Below, in pieces: positions 50,221 to 61,852 of a stretch of DNA of 64,000 nt. The stretch lies in contig SCFE01000100.1 of the NCBI GenBank assembly GCA_004352715.1, positions 209,296 through 273,295 on the forward strand, given 5' to 3'. The stretch's first letter is position 1; each line of letters opens with the position of its first letter. The notes below the pieces were generated by a model. It was not told where the DNA came from. It made no database searches and saw only the letters and a list, made by a program, of their open reading frames with translations. This stretch comes from Hofstenia miamia (taxonomy: Eukaryota; Xenacoelomorpha; Acoela). Position numbers and translations under genes: made by a program.

Positions 50221-52435
50221 GCAACTTCTGATCAGCTCTCACTAGTAGGAACAAGTCTCACTCAAGATTTTGATAAACTTAGACTGGGTGATTCAATTTC
50301 ATCTGATAATCCTAGTAGTTCCGAGCCACCTCACCACGGTCTTCCTTCTCTTATCGAAATTTACAAATCTCATGTTCCTACATCCCAAAAAGTGTTCGCT
50401 TAGAATGGTCTCGTGTCCTTGTTTCGTTACTGAATGGCTGTCTTTTTGAATCCTAACGAAGAAAAAAGCTGGATAAAATTATTTGCTGTTTCTAAGTGCA
50501 TTTTAAGAGCACCCAAAAGAGGTGGGAAAAAAAGTATAAGCCCACTTATTGAAATAATAAGGAATAGAATCCAAAGATGGCGAGAAGATGATATATTGAA
50601 TCTTTGGAAAAAAGGTGTTGATCATTCCATACAGTGGCCATCAAGAGATGCTTCAAGACCTGTTCAAATTCGAAACTCGCTTCAGCTCTGTGAAGTTGGA
50701 CAGTTCGGTCGTGCTGCAAAGGTCTTAATCTCAGAGGGGCTAGCTTTTGACACTACCGAAAATTTCAAAAAGCAAGAAAAAATTACATCCACTTGAAAAT
50801 ACACCAACAAAGTCCGTTTCAGAATTCCCTGCATATCAAATGGATTGTGACACTGTCCTTAAAGCTTTAACAGCTTTCCCATCGGGCAATTCATCTGGTC
50901 TAACTAAAATGTATCCTGAACATTTTATTCATGCAATTAATTCAAAGGTTGCCGAACAATCAGTCTTGTTTAAATATAATAACTCTCATGGTTAACTTGC
51001 TTGCTCGCAAAGGTGTTCCTGACTTTCTAACACCTTTTCTTTGTGGTGCTTCTCTTACTGCATTGACCAAAAGATCTGGCGGAATAAGACCAATTGCTGT
51101 TGGAGAAATTCTTCGTCGCCTTACAGCAAAATGCATTCGACGTTCATGTCAAAATTATGCTTTGGAATTTCTAACCCCTCTCCACCTAGGTGTCGGAATT
51201 AAAGGAGGTGCAGAAGCAATCATACATGCTACTGGAATCACCATGAAAAAATTTTGTGATCTATTTTCTTCAGGTATTCTTCGAATAGATTTTGAAAACG
51301 CATTCAATAGTTTAAGAAGAGATTTTATGTTAAACCAGTTAAAAGAAGGACTTCCTGGGCTTCATGCGTTTGCACAGTTTTGCTACCAGGAACATATATA
51401 ATTTTCTTTTTTACAAAAATAAATGCATTTTAAGTGCTTCTGGTGTTCAGCAAGGAGATCCTCTTGGACCACTCCTTTTTGTAACTGGTATAATGCCTAT
51501 TCTAGATTCTATCAACGAAAATGTTCCAAACTTAAATCAGCATTCTTGGTTTCTGGATGACGGTAAATTTGGAGGGAATGAAGAAGAGCTCTTTAAAGTT
51601 AAAAACATCTTAAAGTTGTTTGAATCTATTACAGGTTTAAAATTAAGACTTGACAAATGTGAACTATGGTGCAATTCTTAGTTCAATTCTATTGATGCCG
51701 AAGTAATTCGGAACAACTGCGATGGAATTGAGATTCTAAGTTCAATGGTTGGTTCAAACCAATGCAAAGCTGCCCATATGCTCAAACGTGTTAATAAAGT
51801 TAAGAGAGTTCTTGATAAATTAGATATGCTTGAAGACCCTCATTGTGCTTACGGAATTTTACGAACTTGCTTAGTTTTTCCTAAATTAATTTATTCTATT
51901 CGCACAACATGTCCTTCCCCTGAAGTTGAAAGTGCTCTACATGAATTTGATTCTGCCCAACGTGATTCCTTTGAATATACTTGTTGGCTTAGTATTATCT
52001 GAAACTGCTTGGAAACAAGCTGGGCTTCCAACATCATTATCTGGCATGGGCATTCGTCATATTTCAGAGCTTCACAAATCAGCTTATACTGGGTCATTAT
52101 TTGCTTCAGCTAAGTTAGTGAGGGATCTCACCGGTATTGATCTACTCAATCTCTCTGAGAACAAATTCCTTATTGATATGTCCAAATAACTTCAAACTTC
52201 TTCTCAAACTCAACGAAATCTTCAACGATTATTTGATAAAGAAAAGTTCAAAAACCTTATTTCTAATGCTTCTTCTCTTCGTGAGAAAGCACGACTTCAG
52301 TCCCTTTCATTGCCATATGCCGGTTCTTGGTTAACAGTTGCACCAATAAAGAAACTTGGCCTTCACCTTCGTCCAGAAGAATTTCGCGTTGCTTCCCGTT
52401 ATCGTCTAGGATTACAGTTATTTGCAACTGAACGC

Positions 52436-52700
52436 AAATGCCAATTCTGTTCTTCTGGTATTCAGGATATATGGGGTGATCACGCAGTCTCTTACAATGG
52501 CAATGGTGATAGGATTAGTAGACATGATCGTTTACGTGACCGCATATATTCTATTTGTAGTTCTGCAGGATTGCCACCAGCATGTGAAAAAAAGAGATTA
52601 ATATCAAATAGTCTATTCCGCCCTGGCAATATTTTCCTTCCTTCGTGGCTCGGCGGCCAACTTGCTGCCTTAGATGTCATTGTAACCTCTTCTTTGCAAC
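52436..52700 (+). other. Restriction-like endonuclease domain of the retroelement, altered active site
   Basis: Residues 44-125 of the 304-codon frame. The zinc part is CQFC...GDHA but lacks the expected fourth ligand: AVS stands where the family has AVC or LVC. The catalytic part reads RPGNIFLPSW then AALDVIV. Family members normally have an Asp where Asn 107 stands (P-x-D), while Asp 122 is kept. The copy is therefore probably nuclease-dead even apart from the frameshifts. Confidence 0.6.
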
Positions 52701-53409
52701 CATCAAATTTACGTCATGCATCTTCAGAAGCAGGTTACAGTATAAGCCAAGCAGAAGAGAGGAAATATCAGACTCATGCAATTCCATGTGAAAAAGAAGG
52801 GATTCTGTTTGTCCCTCTAGCAGGTGAAGTCTTAGGAGAATGGTCTAATACTGCTATTAAAACAATGTCACGCATTTCAAAACTTGAACAAGGTCGAAGT
52901 GCCACTTATACTGGTTTTTCTAACTCGCTGGGTCATCTTATGCAAAACTTGTCAATTACTCTTATAAAAGGCTCTTGCAACATGATGTTGTCAAGATCCG
53001 ATTTCTACATTTTCAGGCAACACCCAAGAAGGTTGTACTTACGTAAGAAAACTCAAGGTATACCGACAATATTAATCGCGCCAATAGTCGATGATTTTAG
53101 CTTAATGTCACTTCCACACCTCACTGTAGAAAATTATTTCTACAAAGGCTATGCATCTATACCTAATATTTCAATACGTAGGGAATTTTATCCTGTTAGT
53201 GGTTTAAAACCTGTGAATTTGTAAAAATTCCATTTTTATATTTTATATTGTAAATTTATAAAAATCGATATTTGTAATAAATGCATATGGTGTAAAAAAA
53301 AGTAAATGTTGGGACATCAGATGCGAGTTAAATAGGAGATGGAATTTTTAACGGTAAAACTGAATGAACGTTTATTGAATTTCGGTTAATTTAAGAAGAG
53401 AAGATTGAA

Positions 53410-53705
53410 GGCTTGCACAAAGTTATTCACTGCAGCATTTGTAGCAAACAAAGTTCATTAAAATGCCGTGTTTTCCGCAGACAGGCTCATTGTACTGAAC
53501 GCAGAAATTGGAGGTAGATGTGCAAATTCCGTGTCGGTTTACCAGCATCTCCGCATCTCGTGCAGGGTCTCATTCGGTTGATTTTCTGAAGTTGATTTGA
53601 CTCTAGAGAAAACGGCTTTCGAGGATTGGGCTTTCTCGTCAACCTAGCCAAAGATTCAACTGTTGCCATTGACAAACCAATGGGCTCTCTCAGACGTTTT
53701 TGCAT
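53410..53705 (-). pseudogene. piggyBac-like transposase C-terminal zinc-finger fragment
   Basis: Minus strand: LARLTRKPNPRKPFSLES, RMRPCTRCGDAGKPTRN and, after a one-base frame change, LQFCVQYNEPVCGKHG and FVCYKCC. The pattern C-x2-C ... C ... VC-x2-H ... C-x2-C matches the cysteine-rich C-terminal domain of piggyBac-type transposases. The catalytic domain is absent. It lies directly downstream of the retroelement, on the other strand. Confidence 0.45.
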
Positions 53706-53880
53706 GTTGCCTTATGCAAGCTCAACCCGCAGAAGCAAACCAGGAAACGGAATATTTAAGAGTACATGGAATGAATAACCAAATCTGTGTACAAGGTTAG
53801 ATTCGATGGTTCAATTTGCAGATGTGATTGAAATAATCACTTTTGGTAATCAACGAGAGGATAATTTCACCTCAGCTCAT

Positions 53881-54824
53881 TCAATGTCTGCCTAATAAAT
53901 TGTATTTTTCCTTACTCATGTGGCATGCCAGAAAACGTCTAAGGAAGGATGATGACCATGAACGAGCAAGAAAAGTCATGCAAAATGGCAACTTTTGAAC
54001 ATTTTTATTGCAGAGGTGATTGAAATAATCACTCTTAGTCTTTTGATGGTTAAGTGAACAATAATTACGAAAATGATATAATTTGATGAAATGATTTGAT
54101 AGCTCCATTATGTTTTCTGACCATGACAATTCAGATCGCTTTCCATTTGACGCCCTAAATTTCTAAATAGTGAACTTTTTGTGATAGACAAGTTGACATT
54201 AATCATCATGAATTCGGTTTTGTTTGACTTTAGTACTTGAGAGGCAGATGTTAATCTATTTTTTAGGGAGTTATAAGAACAACTGAAAAAAATGTGAAAT
54301 CGTATATCATCTAGATAGATCAGATGTTGGAACCCTATACTTGAGAGAAAATGGCTAATAAAACGTTGTATATGATAAATATGATTGAGCCAAGGATAGA
54401 ACCTTGAGGCACAGCTTGTAGTGAACTGATAACGTTCGATATGGTTAAACCAGATTTAATATACTTTCTTTATTCAATAATTTATGACTGAAACCATTTC
54501 ATTGCTTCTGCCCTAATGGCGTATTTGTGCAATATGTCCAATAAAAGACGGTGGTCTACCAAATCAAAGGCTACACTTTGATCAAGAAGTACCAGAATGA
54601 TCGCACACTTTCGAGATTTATACACTAGAAGATCATTCTTCATCCGTAGGAAATTTTTTCCAAAGAATGTTTGCTTCTGTATCCTGATTGGTTAGAGGCT
54701 TGTCCAGGGGCAGAATTTTGATTCCCACCCAACCGAACACCACGAAATTGTCTATGGAAATCCCCACCACACAAAATATATGTATGTATATCTATATTAA
54801 CTATTTTTATGCAATTTCATATAT

Positions 54825-54856
<32 letters not shown>

Positions 54857-55600
54857 ATGAAGAGAAATATTATATTTCTATTATAATATGTGTCATTTGC
54901 AACAAAAAGATTATACAAGATAGCTATCTTCCGATGAATTGCAAGGTTGACAGCATCTTCAATATCAACGTGACCCTCAAAATCATCTTCAGCCACTTTG
55001 CTTTTAAGAAAAAATCAGAATCTTGACAAGTTAATTGAGTTTCACTAATACTGCTTGGTATAGAGGAAATACTTCTGAGTTGGAAGAGCGGTAACAAAAG
55101 AAAATACGTTCTAACTGTTGAAGTTCATATCTTTGGTCATGGCCACAATATAGAATAGATTTTCGAAAGCTTTAAAAAAGCCTTGCAGTGGAGTTTGGAC
55201 TTACAGTACTAGCGCACAAATCTCCATGAAACCCATTGGGGCGAGATTTCATCTCCACCCCTACCACAAAGCCCATGGGGATCCCTCGGGCACCCACCCC
55301 ATTGGACAGGCGTAGCAGAATTCTATTATTCTCAAAATAGTTAACTGACTGAATACTAGTTGCATTTTCAATAACTTTGGACAACCACGAATATTAGAGA
55401 TTGGATGATATCCACTCGAATCAGATGTTTCATCTTTCCCAGGTTTCGATATCGTGTTACAATGATTACATTACAGTGTTACATTTCGAGGAAAGGTTCG
55501 AGTGGATAATGATGTATTTACATGCGAAATACTCGAAAGTATTTTTGTCATAATGGAATCGTGATATTTTAATTGTTAAGAAGGATTACATCCAGCCACA
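53881..55600 (-). pseudogene. Second LINE relic (jockey/CR1-type reverse transcriptase), split by an insertion
   Basis: Minus-strand RT fragments in order: VTPISKPGKDE-like and SGYHPISNIR (about 55470-55400), VIENATSIQSVNYFENNRIL (55380-55322), then an inserted segment, then NQSGYRSKHSL (about 54690), NDLLVYKSRKCAIILVLLDQ and SVAFDLVDHRLLLDIL (about 54630-54530), AVPQGSILGSIIFIIYN (about 54415-54365), the catalytic YLDD after a frameshift (about 54315), KSNKTEFMMI (about 54220) and a degenerate C-terminus to 53881. Many stops. It is the same broad class as the 34-37 kb LINE but clearly a different family. Confidence 0.75.
54718..55314. mobile_element. 597-bp insertion in the second LINE with 8-bp target duplication
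   Basis: GCAGAATT occurs at 54710-54717 and 55315-55322. The LINE reverse-transcriptase frame (NNRIL ... NQSGYRSKHS) is broken exactly there. The insert contains GC-rich segments near both ends (TTCCCACCCAACC and ATTTCATCTCCACCCC), a (TA)n tract near 54826-54858 and no transposase. An 8-base duplication fits hAT-type insertion, but I could not find clear terminal inverted repeats. Confidence 0.6.
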
Positions 55601-56389
55601 ATTGGCAATAGCTTCCAAGAAATGAAATGTTCATTACAATATGTATTTAGTTGGACACAGGTACTGCGGGCTTTTAATGTTCAATACAGAATATTCAGAG
55701 TATTTCCAAGTTTTGGTAAAAAGTCAAAATTGCGAGATTTAGGTTGGCAAAATATTTTCTAGAAAGATACTTTTGATATGCATGAAGAAGATTTCTTCCA
55801 GTTAATAAACATATTACATAGTAATAATTCATAGATTTGTTCTTGTTTCACTGGTTCAGTATCATCAAACCATTTATGTAAATATACATATTAATATGAT
55901 TTTCTCTAAATATTTGATGAATTTTAACCATTTTCCTCCTAAACATGAGTTTTGGGGAAACTCATAACCATAAATTGTAAACAAGCTTCATCTACTACTT
56001 CTGCGTTTTACATTTTTGCTAATCTTTTCAGAATGATATTTCTAGTAGTCTGTATCCTGATAAATCCTAATTTAACACCTCATCCAAATGTTTTTGAAGA
56101 TTAGTTTGGTAATCATATATTTATCAATGTAAAACACCTTGCAACCGAAATCTTTTATACGTGCATTTGCTATTAACTAAATGTGATTTTTTTTGCTAGT
56201 CAAAATGCATAGCCTTTATGGGATTCCTCCCTGAACACACATTGGTATAACATCCTTAGATTTCAACCAAAATGTGACATCTTTATATCGCGATGAATTT
56301 AATAAACACGTCTCTATTCTTTACTTTAACACTTGTAAGAAAATATTTTGAATTAAGAAAAAATTGTTAATTTAAAATTCAGGAAAAAT

Positions 56390-56760
56390 AATCTTACTTT
56401 CAAATTTTTTTGAGGTCTTCCTTGCGATATTCACCAGATTTAATCAACTTATATGTCGTCGTTTGAAGGACTTGTTTCTCAATTTGCATCTCCGATGGAG
56501 ACTGTGTTTGGGATAGATAAACTTTTTGATCATAGTTTTTTAGTTTGTATGCAACTGACAGAAGCCTTCGTTTGTTCCAACAGAATTTAGTCTCACAATT
56601 ATTGTTCTTGATCTAAATTCAATATACTTGCCTGCTTGTCTTGATTAAGGTATGCAATGACATCGTTTACAGCCTTACCTATTAATTCTTTAAGAATCTT
56701 CTCGTGTTCTGATTTGATGTGGAGATTGTAGTCTCCTAGCAGCTAAGCTGATGGGCTTGT
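56390..56760 (-). pseudogene. LINE ORF1-like relic
   Basis: Minus strand, about 56590-56400: CWNKRRLLSVAYKLKNYDQK, VYLSQTQSPSEMQIEKQV and KSGEYRKEDLKKI. Before it (about 56740-56620) comes HIKSEHEKILKELIGKAV and NDVIAYLNQDKQ. The pattern of a Val-Tyr-Leu-Ser segment followed by a charged helix and Lys/Arg-rich end resembles the ORF1 proteins of CR1/L2-type LINEs. It sits upstream of, and on the same strand as, the second LINE RT, so it may be its ORF1. This is inference. Confidence 0.4.
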
Positions 56761-56959
56761 CTGTGCATTTCGACTTCAATTTGCCCTACACTTATAGTAC
56801 GGTAGTTTAAAAAGTCAACGTGTTTCATTACGGATGTTCTTAAGTTCATTCATCTGACTGCTCATACTCGTACTCGGTTAATGTGGTCGGAGTGCCTTCA
56901 ATCTCACAGAATTTCGAGCTCTCAAACACATTTGTTCTTCTGATTTACTCTGTTCTAGT

Positions 56960-58590
56960 TGTGCAGCAATAATGCGTACGTAATTTCTTTTCAATGTAAT
57001 GTAGCTATCTGAGTTTGTAAATATAAAACCTTGATTGTGCAATATTTAAAGGAATTTTAAATTTTATCGGGCGCTTTGTATCTGCCACTACAGCAAACAT
57101 ACTGATTAAACTTTTTAATAAAAATTCTCGAGATACGAACTGTAGCTGCTCTGAATGTGGATTTCATTTTCATCTAAAATTATTAAATAACTACGGCGAA
57201 TTTCTGTGTGCGCTGTTTCATTTAAATTTCTAATAAATATGGCTTTCGTATTATATAACTATTACATATGCCGTGATAAAATATTTTTGGTCATTTTCAT
57301 TGATATTATGCGTGTACATATAGATTTACTCTACAAAAGTTTAAACTGTAAAGTTTTCTCTTTTAAATTTTTGCATCTGATTCTCATAAATCAAACTCAA
57401 AATCGATTCGGCATTTAAAACAGTTGCTTTAATTGACGGTTTTGTATCTTGAAAAATGTTTAATGAGAAAATAAAGGTAAACAGGTGCCTCTTGAGATCT
57501 CGAGAAACATTGCAATATTAATTTATTTATTAGCCAGTGTTGACTTGACTCTATTTCAGGCAAATAAATGTTTGACCATCTGCCAATGAGTAATATTTTG
57601 AAATTATGATATTATTAATTATAGAAATTTTCTTCGTCTTTTATTATGAAACAAGAGACGATTCATTGAAAGTAATTTCCTATTCTATCAGTATAAATGA
57701 AATTATTTGTAAAATGACATAATTTAGTATTATTACAAATTCATGCTCGACTTCATGCATTATTTAGTTTGATATTAATATGAAAATATAAATTAGCTAT
57801 AGGTATATGCTGCTAAGTTATAATTCAGAACTAATTCAAATGAAACACCAAATCGATCGCATTTTGTCAGAAGACGTTCGATTTAAGAATAATTAATTCA
57901 AATCATGTTTTACTGTATCGGTACAGTTAACACCTAGGCAATTACAAATAAAGCAAAAAGGATACAATGTGATCGGAAAAGTACTCCTCGATAATTCTTG
58001 TTTATTAGACAATTTCAGAAAACTCATCAAATTTAAAAAACGCCTATAGACACGAGATGAATTCTTACAAACACCATATCTCCCAAGGACAAATTCAAAG
58101 GAAATTCAATTAAGATTAGGCAATAAAAACTTGAAGATTATCACGTATAAGAGTTCTTCATATAATTGATACAATACTACTGTGTAAGCACTATTACAAT
58201 AAGAGTTGTTGATTATGCTATTTTTGTGCAACTGAAATAATCTACCCTCGTGTAAAAACTTTTCGAAATAATATCATATTCAACTTGAATGTCGGTGATT
58301 AGCTGTTTTGATGTTAAAAACACCTGTTTTTTGCTTACCTTCATAGACGATTTTTAACTGAATAATTAATAGTAGTCTGAGACGAATAGACTGCACAAAG
58401 CAATGCTAGTGTTTACCGAAATCATCTTTGGATTTAATTTGATTTATTCTGAGTTATATAAACTTTTCATACTTGTGCAAAATCTTTGTATGTGAGGTAT
58501 TTATAACTCACATCAAAATATACAAATTCTTATAGTTATTTAGAAACAAGAAAAACAAATGCTTTTTTAATTTAGATAAGATACGATCAC
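56960..58590. other. AT-rich intergenic DNA, nothing recognised
   Basis: No coding or structured signal beyond chance open frames, for example 57206-57418, whose hydrophobic peptide looks like translated AT-rich DNA. Confidence 0.6.
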
Positions 58591-59306
58591 CTGGGGTAGG
58601 ACCCGTGCCCAGGCCCGGCCCGTATGCATAAAAATAAGCTCGTTGGTTTGTCCGTGCCTGTATCCCAAACCCGTTATACCCGTAGCAAAATGTTAAATAA
58701 CTAAAATAGTTTGAATAACAAGAAAAATTGCTAGTGTGCTATTATTCATATCTATACCTAAACGGTCATAAAACCTATCAAAGTAGTTTACGTCAAAAAC
58801 CACTTTTGTTGGCATCACTGGGAAGTCGAATTTTACATCTACAACGTCATAATTAAGTACCGTTTCCAAAAGAAGACCAATCAAAAAATTAATTCATTGA
58901 CAAATCCATCATTAAATCACAGCGATAATTGGCAACGCATCAAACTATGAAAATACTTTATATGGCCAGCTTGTACATTTTTTACCGGAAATGAAGTCTT
59001 AGTTAGTTATCACAATATAACACTACACTGCTTGTATGACTTTGTAAAAGGGGTAAATTGCAAAAATTATATTGAAAGGCTATGAAACGGCTTCTGAAGT
59101 TAACAACTTACGATTCTTGCTTTACAATATAATGTACTTACGTAGGATATGTTTATCAATGCAATATCAGATTTGAAATGGAATTCTCTGAAATTGAGGA
59201 AGACAGTTAGCTTTATGTAGCTTAGTGAAACATTTAATGCTCTTTGTTGTAATTTTTGTTGTAAGTCTACATGAAGGTTAGTGTTTCACAAAATACATAT
59301 ACAAGG

Positions 59307-59337
<31 letters not shown>

Positions 59338-59435
59338 TGATAGATAGAAAATTCAATCAAATATGTACTATGGAATCAAATATAGTACTATATACGTACA
59401 ATGGAAACCCGTGCCTGTTACGGGCCCTACCCTAG
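58591..59435. mobile_element. hAT-like nonautonomous DNA transposon
   Basis: Left end CTGGGGTAGGACCCGTGCC and right end (other strand) CTAGGGTAGGGCCCGTAAC are imperfect terminal inverted repeats, extended inward by AGGC-x-CGG. The flanking 8-mers ACGATCAC (58583-58590) and ACTATCAT (59436-59443) match at 6 of 8 positions, consistent with an old hAT target duplication. The 845-base interior has a (TA)n tract at 59307-59333 and no transposase. Confidence 0.65.
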
Positions 59436-59443
59436 ACTATCAT

Positions 59444-60852
59444 GCAATCGTTGTTATTAGATATAGTGAGTTTCTGTGAATCGTAGCACATTTATGACAT
59501 TCGCCTATTAAGATAGGTTGTGAAACTGTAAAATCAGCATGACAGTTGTTGTAAGTTCAACAATGCACTTTACCATGGCTATGCTAATTGAATTTCAACA
59601 AACTGCACTTCACGCTTCAGTGAACACTGCATTACATTCGTTCGTAAGATTATAAGCTTTTACAACTAGCGTTTGTCGAAAAAACTGATGCATTACATGT
59701 GTCATATCACTAACTTAAGTAATATTTATAACTTCTTAGGGGTGCTCTTACCTAGTAAAAGAGATGTTTTTTCAGTTTTTTAAGGACAGCATAATGTAAA
59801 AATATCAAATATTTTCGTTTAAATATAAACATGCATTTACTCCATTGAAGCCTATAAATCTCATTATTTAAAAAAATTTATAGCTTAGAAGTAAACTCAA
59901 TTTTAGCCTAAAGTTAGCCCTCAGTTGTAGTTTGATGAGAAATCATCATCTTCATGACGTGTTCCCTCCCTATGACTACAAATTAAGTCATTTGCTGAAG
60001 GGACAAATATCATTTCCTTGAAAACATAAAGTCAACATGTGGAATTATGGTATACAGTACAGTGTATAGTAATTGATGCTTTAACCTTAAGTTGCCTAGC
60101 AAATTTTTAAAATTATTATGGTTTCCTTAAAACTTTAAATGCACATAACTCTTCAGATTTGCCATTGCGTATTTTATAGAAGTTTTAAATTTGTTATGTA
60201 CACAATACAACATGTTGTGTGGGACATAGAAGTCCAGCCTTACCCTTGATTGAAGAAATCTGGTAATTATATTATTTTTTATATTATTCCAATTTATTAA
60301 CAATTTAATAAGGGCATTATTTTTATGTACTTAGGCCATGCAAATATGGAAAGTAACATCTTATTAGTTTTTAATATTAAAAATGCAAACTTTCTGCATC
60401 TTTAGAGAAAAGTAACTTATACAAATTACTTTTTATTAATTTCTTTGCACTTCTCCTGCAACCTACCAATTTCAGGCATAAAGTCTAAATTTGGCTGACC
60501 TCGCAATTTTTTAAAATTAAGTAAACTTTGCATTGTTCTTTTGTTTGAGTTATTGCATAGTTTAAAAAAGATTAATATATTTCGTCAATACAGTTTTGTA
60601 AACATTTGGTCGTTTGACGTTTTCACAGCCTTATTTGTATCTTGTAGTTGTAAAGAAAATGAAAATTTTGTTTAGGTGGAAGAGAAATATATATATTAAT
60701 AACTGTTTATTTGCTTTACATAAATAATTAAATGGCTTAGATGGATTGAATTTTGTTTTTACTAATTTGAATAAAAAAAAAAAAATAAGAAAATTGTTTT
60801 GGGGCATTCATTCTTAATTGCTTAATTAAAAGTTTAGCTTTTATATATATAT
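59444..60852. other. AT-rich intergenic DNA before the third gap
   Basis: No gene or element recognised. An A13-like run lies near 60773-60785, and a short (TA)n tract leads into the N run at 60853. Confidence 0.6.
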
Positions 60853-61852
60853 NNNNNNNNNNNNNNNNNNNNNNNNNNNNNNNNNNNNNNNNNNNNNNNN
60901 NNNNNNNNNNNNNNNNNNNNNNNNNNNNNNNNNNNNNNNNNNNNNNNNNNNNNNNNNNNNNNNNNNNNNNNNNNNNNNNNNNNNNNNNNNNNNNNNNNNN
61001 NNNNNNNNNNNNNNNNNNNNNNNNNNNNNNNNNNNNNNNNNNNNNNNNNNNNNNNNNNNNNNNNNNNNNNNNNNNNNNNNNNNNNNNNNNNNNNNNNNNN
61101 NNNNNNNNNNNNNNNNNNNNNNNNNNNNNNNNNNNNNNNNNNNNNNNNNNNNNNNNNNNNNNNNNNNNNNNNNNNNNNNNNNNNNNNNNNNNNNNNNNNN
61201 NNNNNNNNNNNNNNNNNNNNNNNNNNNNNNNNNNNNNNNNNNNNNNNNNNNNNNNNNNNNNNNNNNNNNNNNNNNNNNNNNNNNNNNNNNNNNNNNNNNN
61301 NNNNNNNNNNNNNNNNNNNNNNNNNNNNNNNNNNNNNNNNNNNNNNNNNNNNNNNNNNNNNNNNNNNNNNNNNNNNNNNNNNNNNNNNNNNNNNNNNNNN
61401 NNNNNNNNNNNNNNNNNNNNNNNNNNNNNNNNNNNNNNNNNNNNNNNNNNNNNNNNNNNNNNNNNNNNNNNNNNNNNNNNNNNNNNNNNNNNNNNNNNNN
61501 NNNNNNNNNNNNNNNNNNNNNNNNNNNNNNNNNNNNNNNNNNNNNNNNNNNNNNNNNNNNNNNNNNNNNNNNNNNNNNNNNNNNNNNNNNNNNNNNNNNN
61601 NNNNNNNNNNNNNNNNNNNNNNNNNNNNNNNNNNNNNNNNNNNNNNNNNNNNNNNNNNNNNNNNNNNNNNNNNNNNNNNNNNNNNNNNNNNNNNNNNNNN
61701 NNNNNNNNNNNNNNNNNNNNNNNNNNNNNNNNNNNNNNNNNNNNNNNNNNNNNNNNNNNNNNNNNNNNNNNNNNNNNNNNNNNNNNNNNNNNNNNNNNNN
61801 NNNNNNNNNNNNNNNNNNNNNNNNNNNNNNNNNNNNNNNNNNNNNNNNNNNN
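60853..61852. other. Sequence gap of exactly 1000 N
   Basis: A round-number gap, so its size is likely arbitrary. A second copy of the PHD-RT-endonuclease element starts at its right edge in mid-gene, so the missing DNA probably contains more of that copy. The gap may be an assembly failure caused by the repeat. Confidence 0.95.

Larger units (their letters stand above)
50062..53224 (+). pseudogene. PHD-finger / reverse transcriptase / restriction-like endonuclease retroelement, degenerate
   Basis: Single-polyprotein retroelement. In order: a PHD finger with ligands C-x2-C, C-x2-C-x4-H-x2-C, C-x2-C (50080-50208); a linker (RNRIQRWREDDI, LCEVGQFGRAAKVLISEGL); the RT (AFPSGNSSGLTKMYPEHF, GGIRPIAVGEILRRLTAKC, LRIDFENAFNSLRRDF, SGVQQGDPLGPLLF, catalytic FLDD at 51556-51561, LKLRLDKCELW); a thumb region; then C-x2-C...H and a PD-(D/E)XK-like endonuclease (RHDRLRD, RPGNIFLPSW, AALDVIV) in a 304-codon open frame at 52310-53224. 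No APE endonuclease is visible. The order RT, zinc motif, restriction-like endonuclease is that of R2-type non-LTR elements. I know closely similar ORFs from many invertebrate genomes. Stops near 50401, 50431, 51679 and 52187 and about four frameshifts before 52000 kill this copy. AATAAA plus an A8 run follows at about 53278-53304. Confidence 0.85.

Noticed and set aside
54688-55026. Plus-strand open frame of 112 codons
   Set aside because: It runs through a (TA)n tract and the insertion in the second LINE. The peptide is low-complexity and without family features.
57206-57418. Hydrophobic 70-codon open frame
   Set aside because: Composition is that of translated AT-rich DNA, with no signal or domain pattern.
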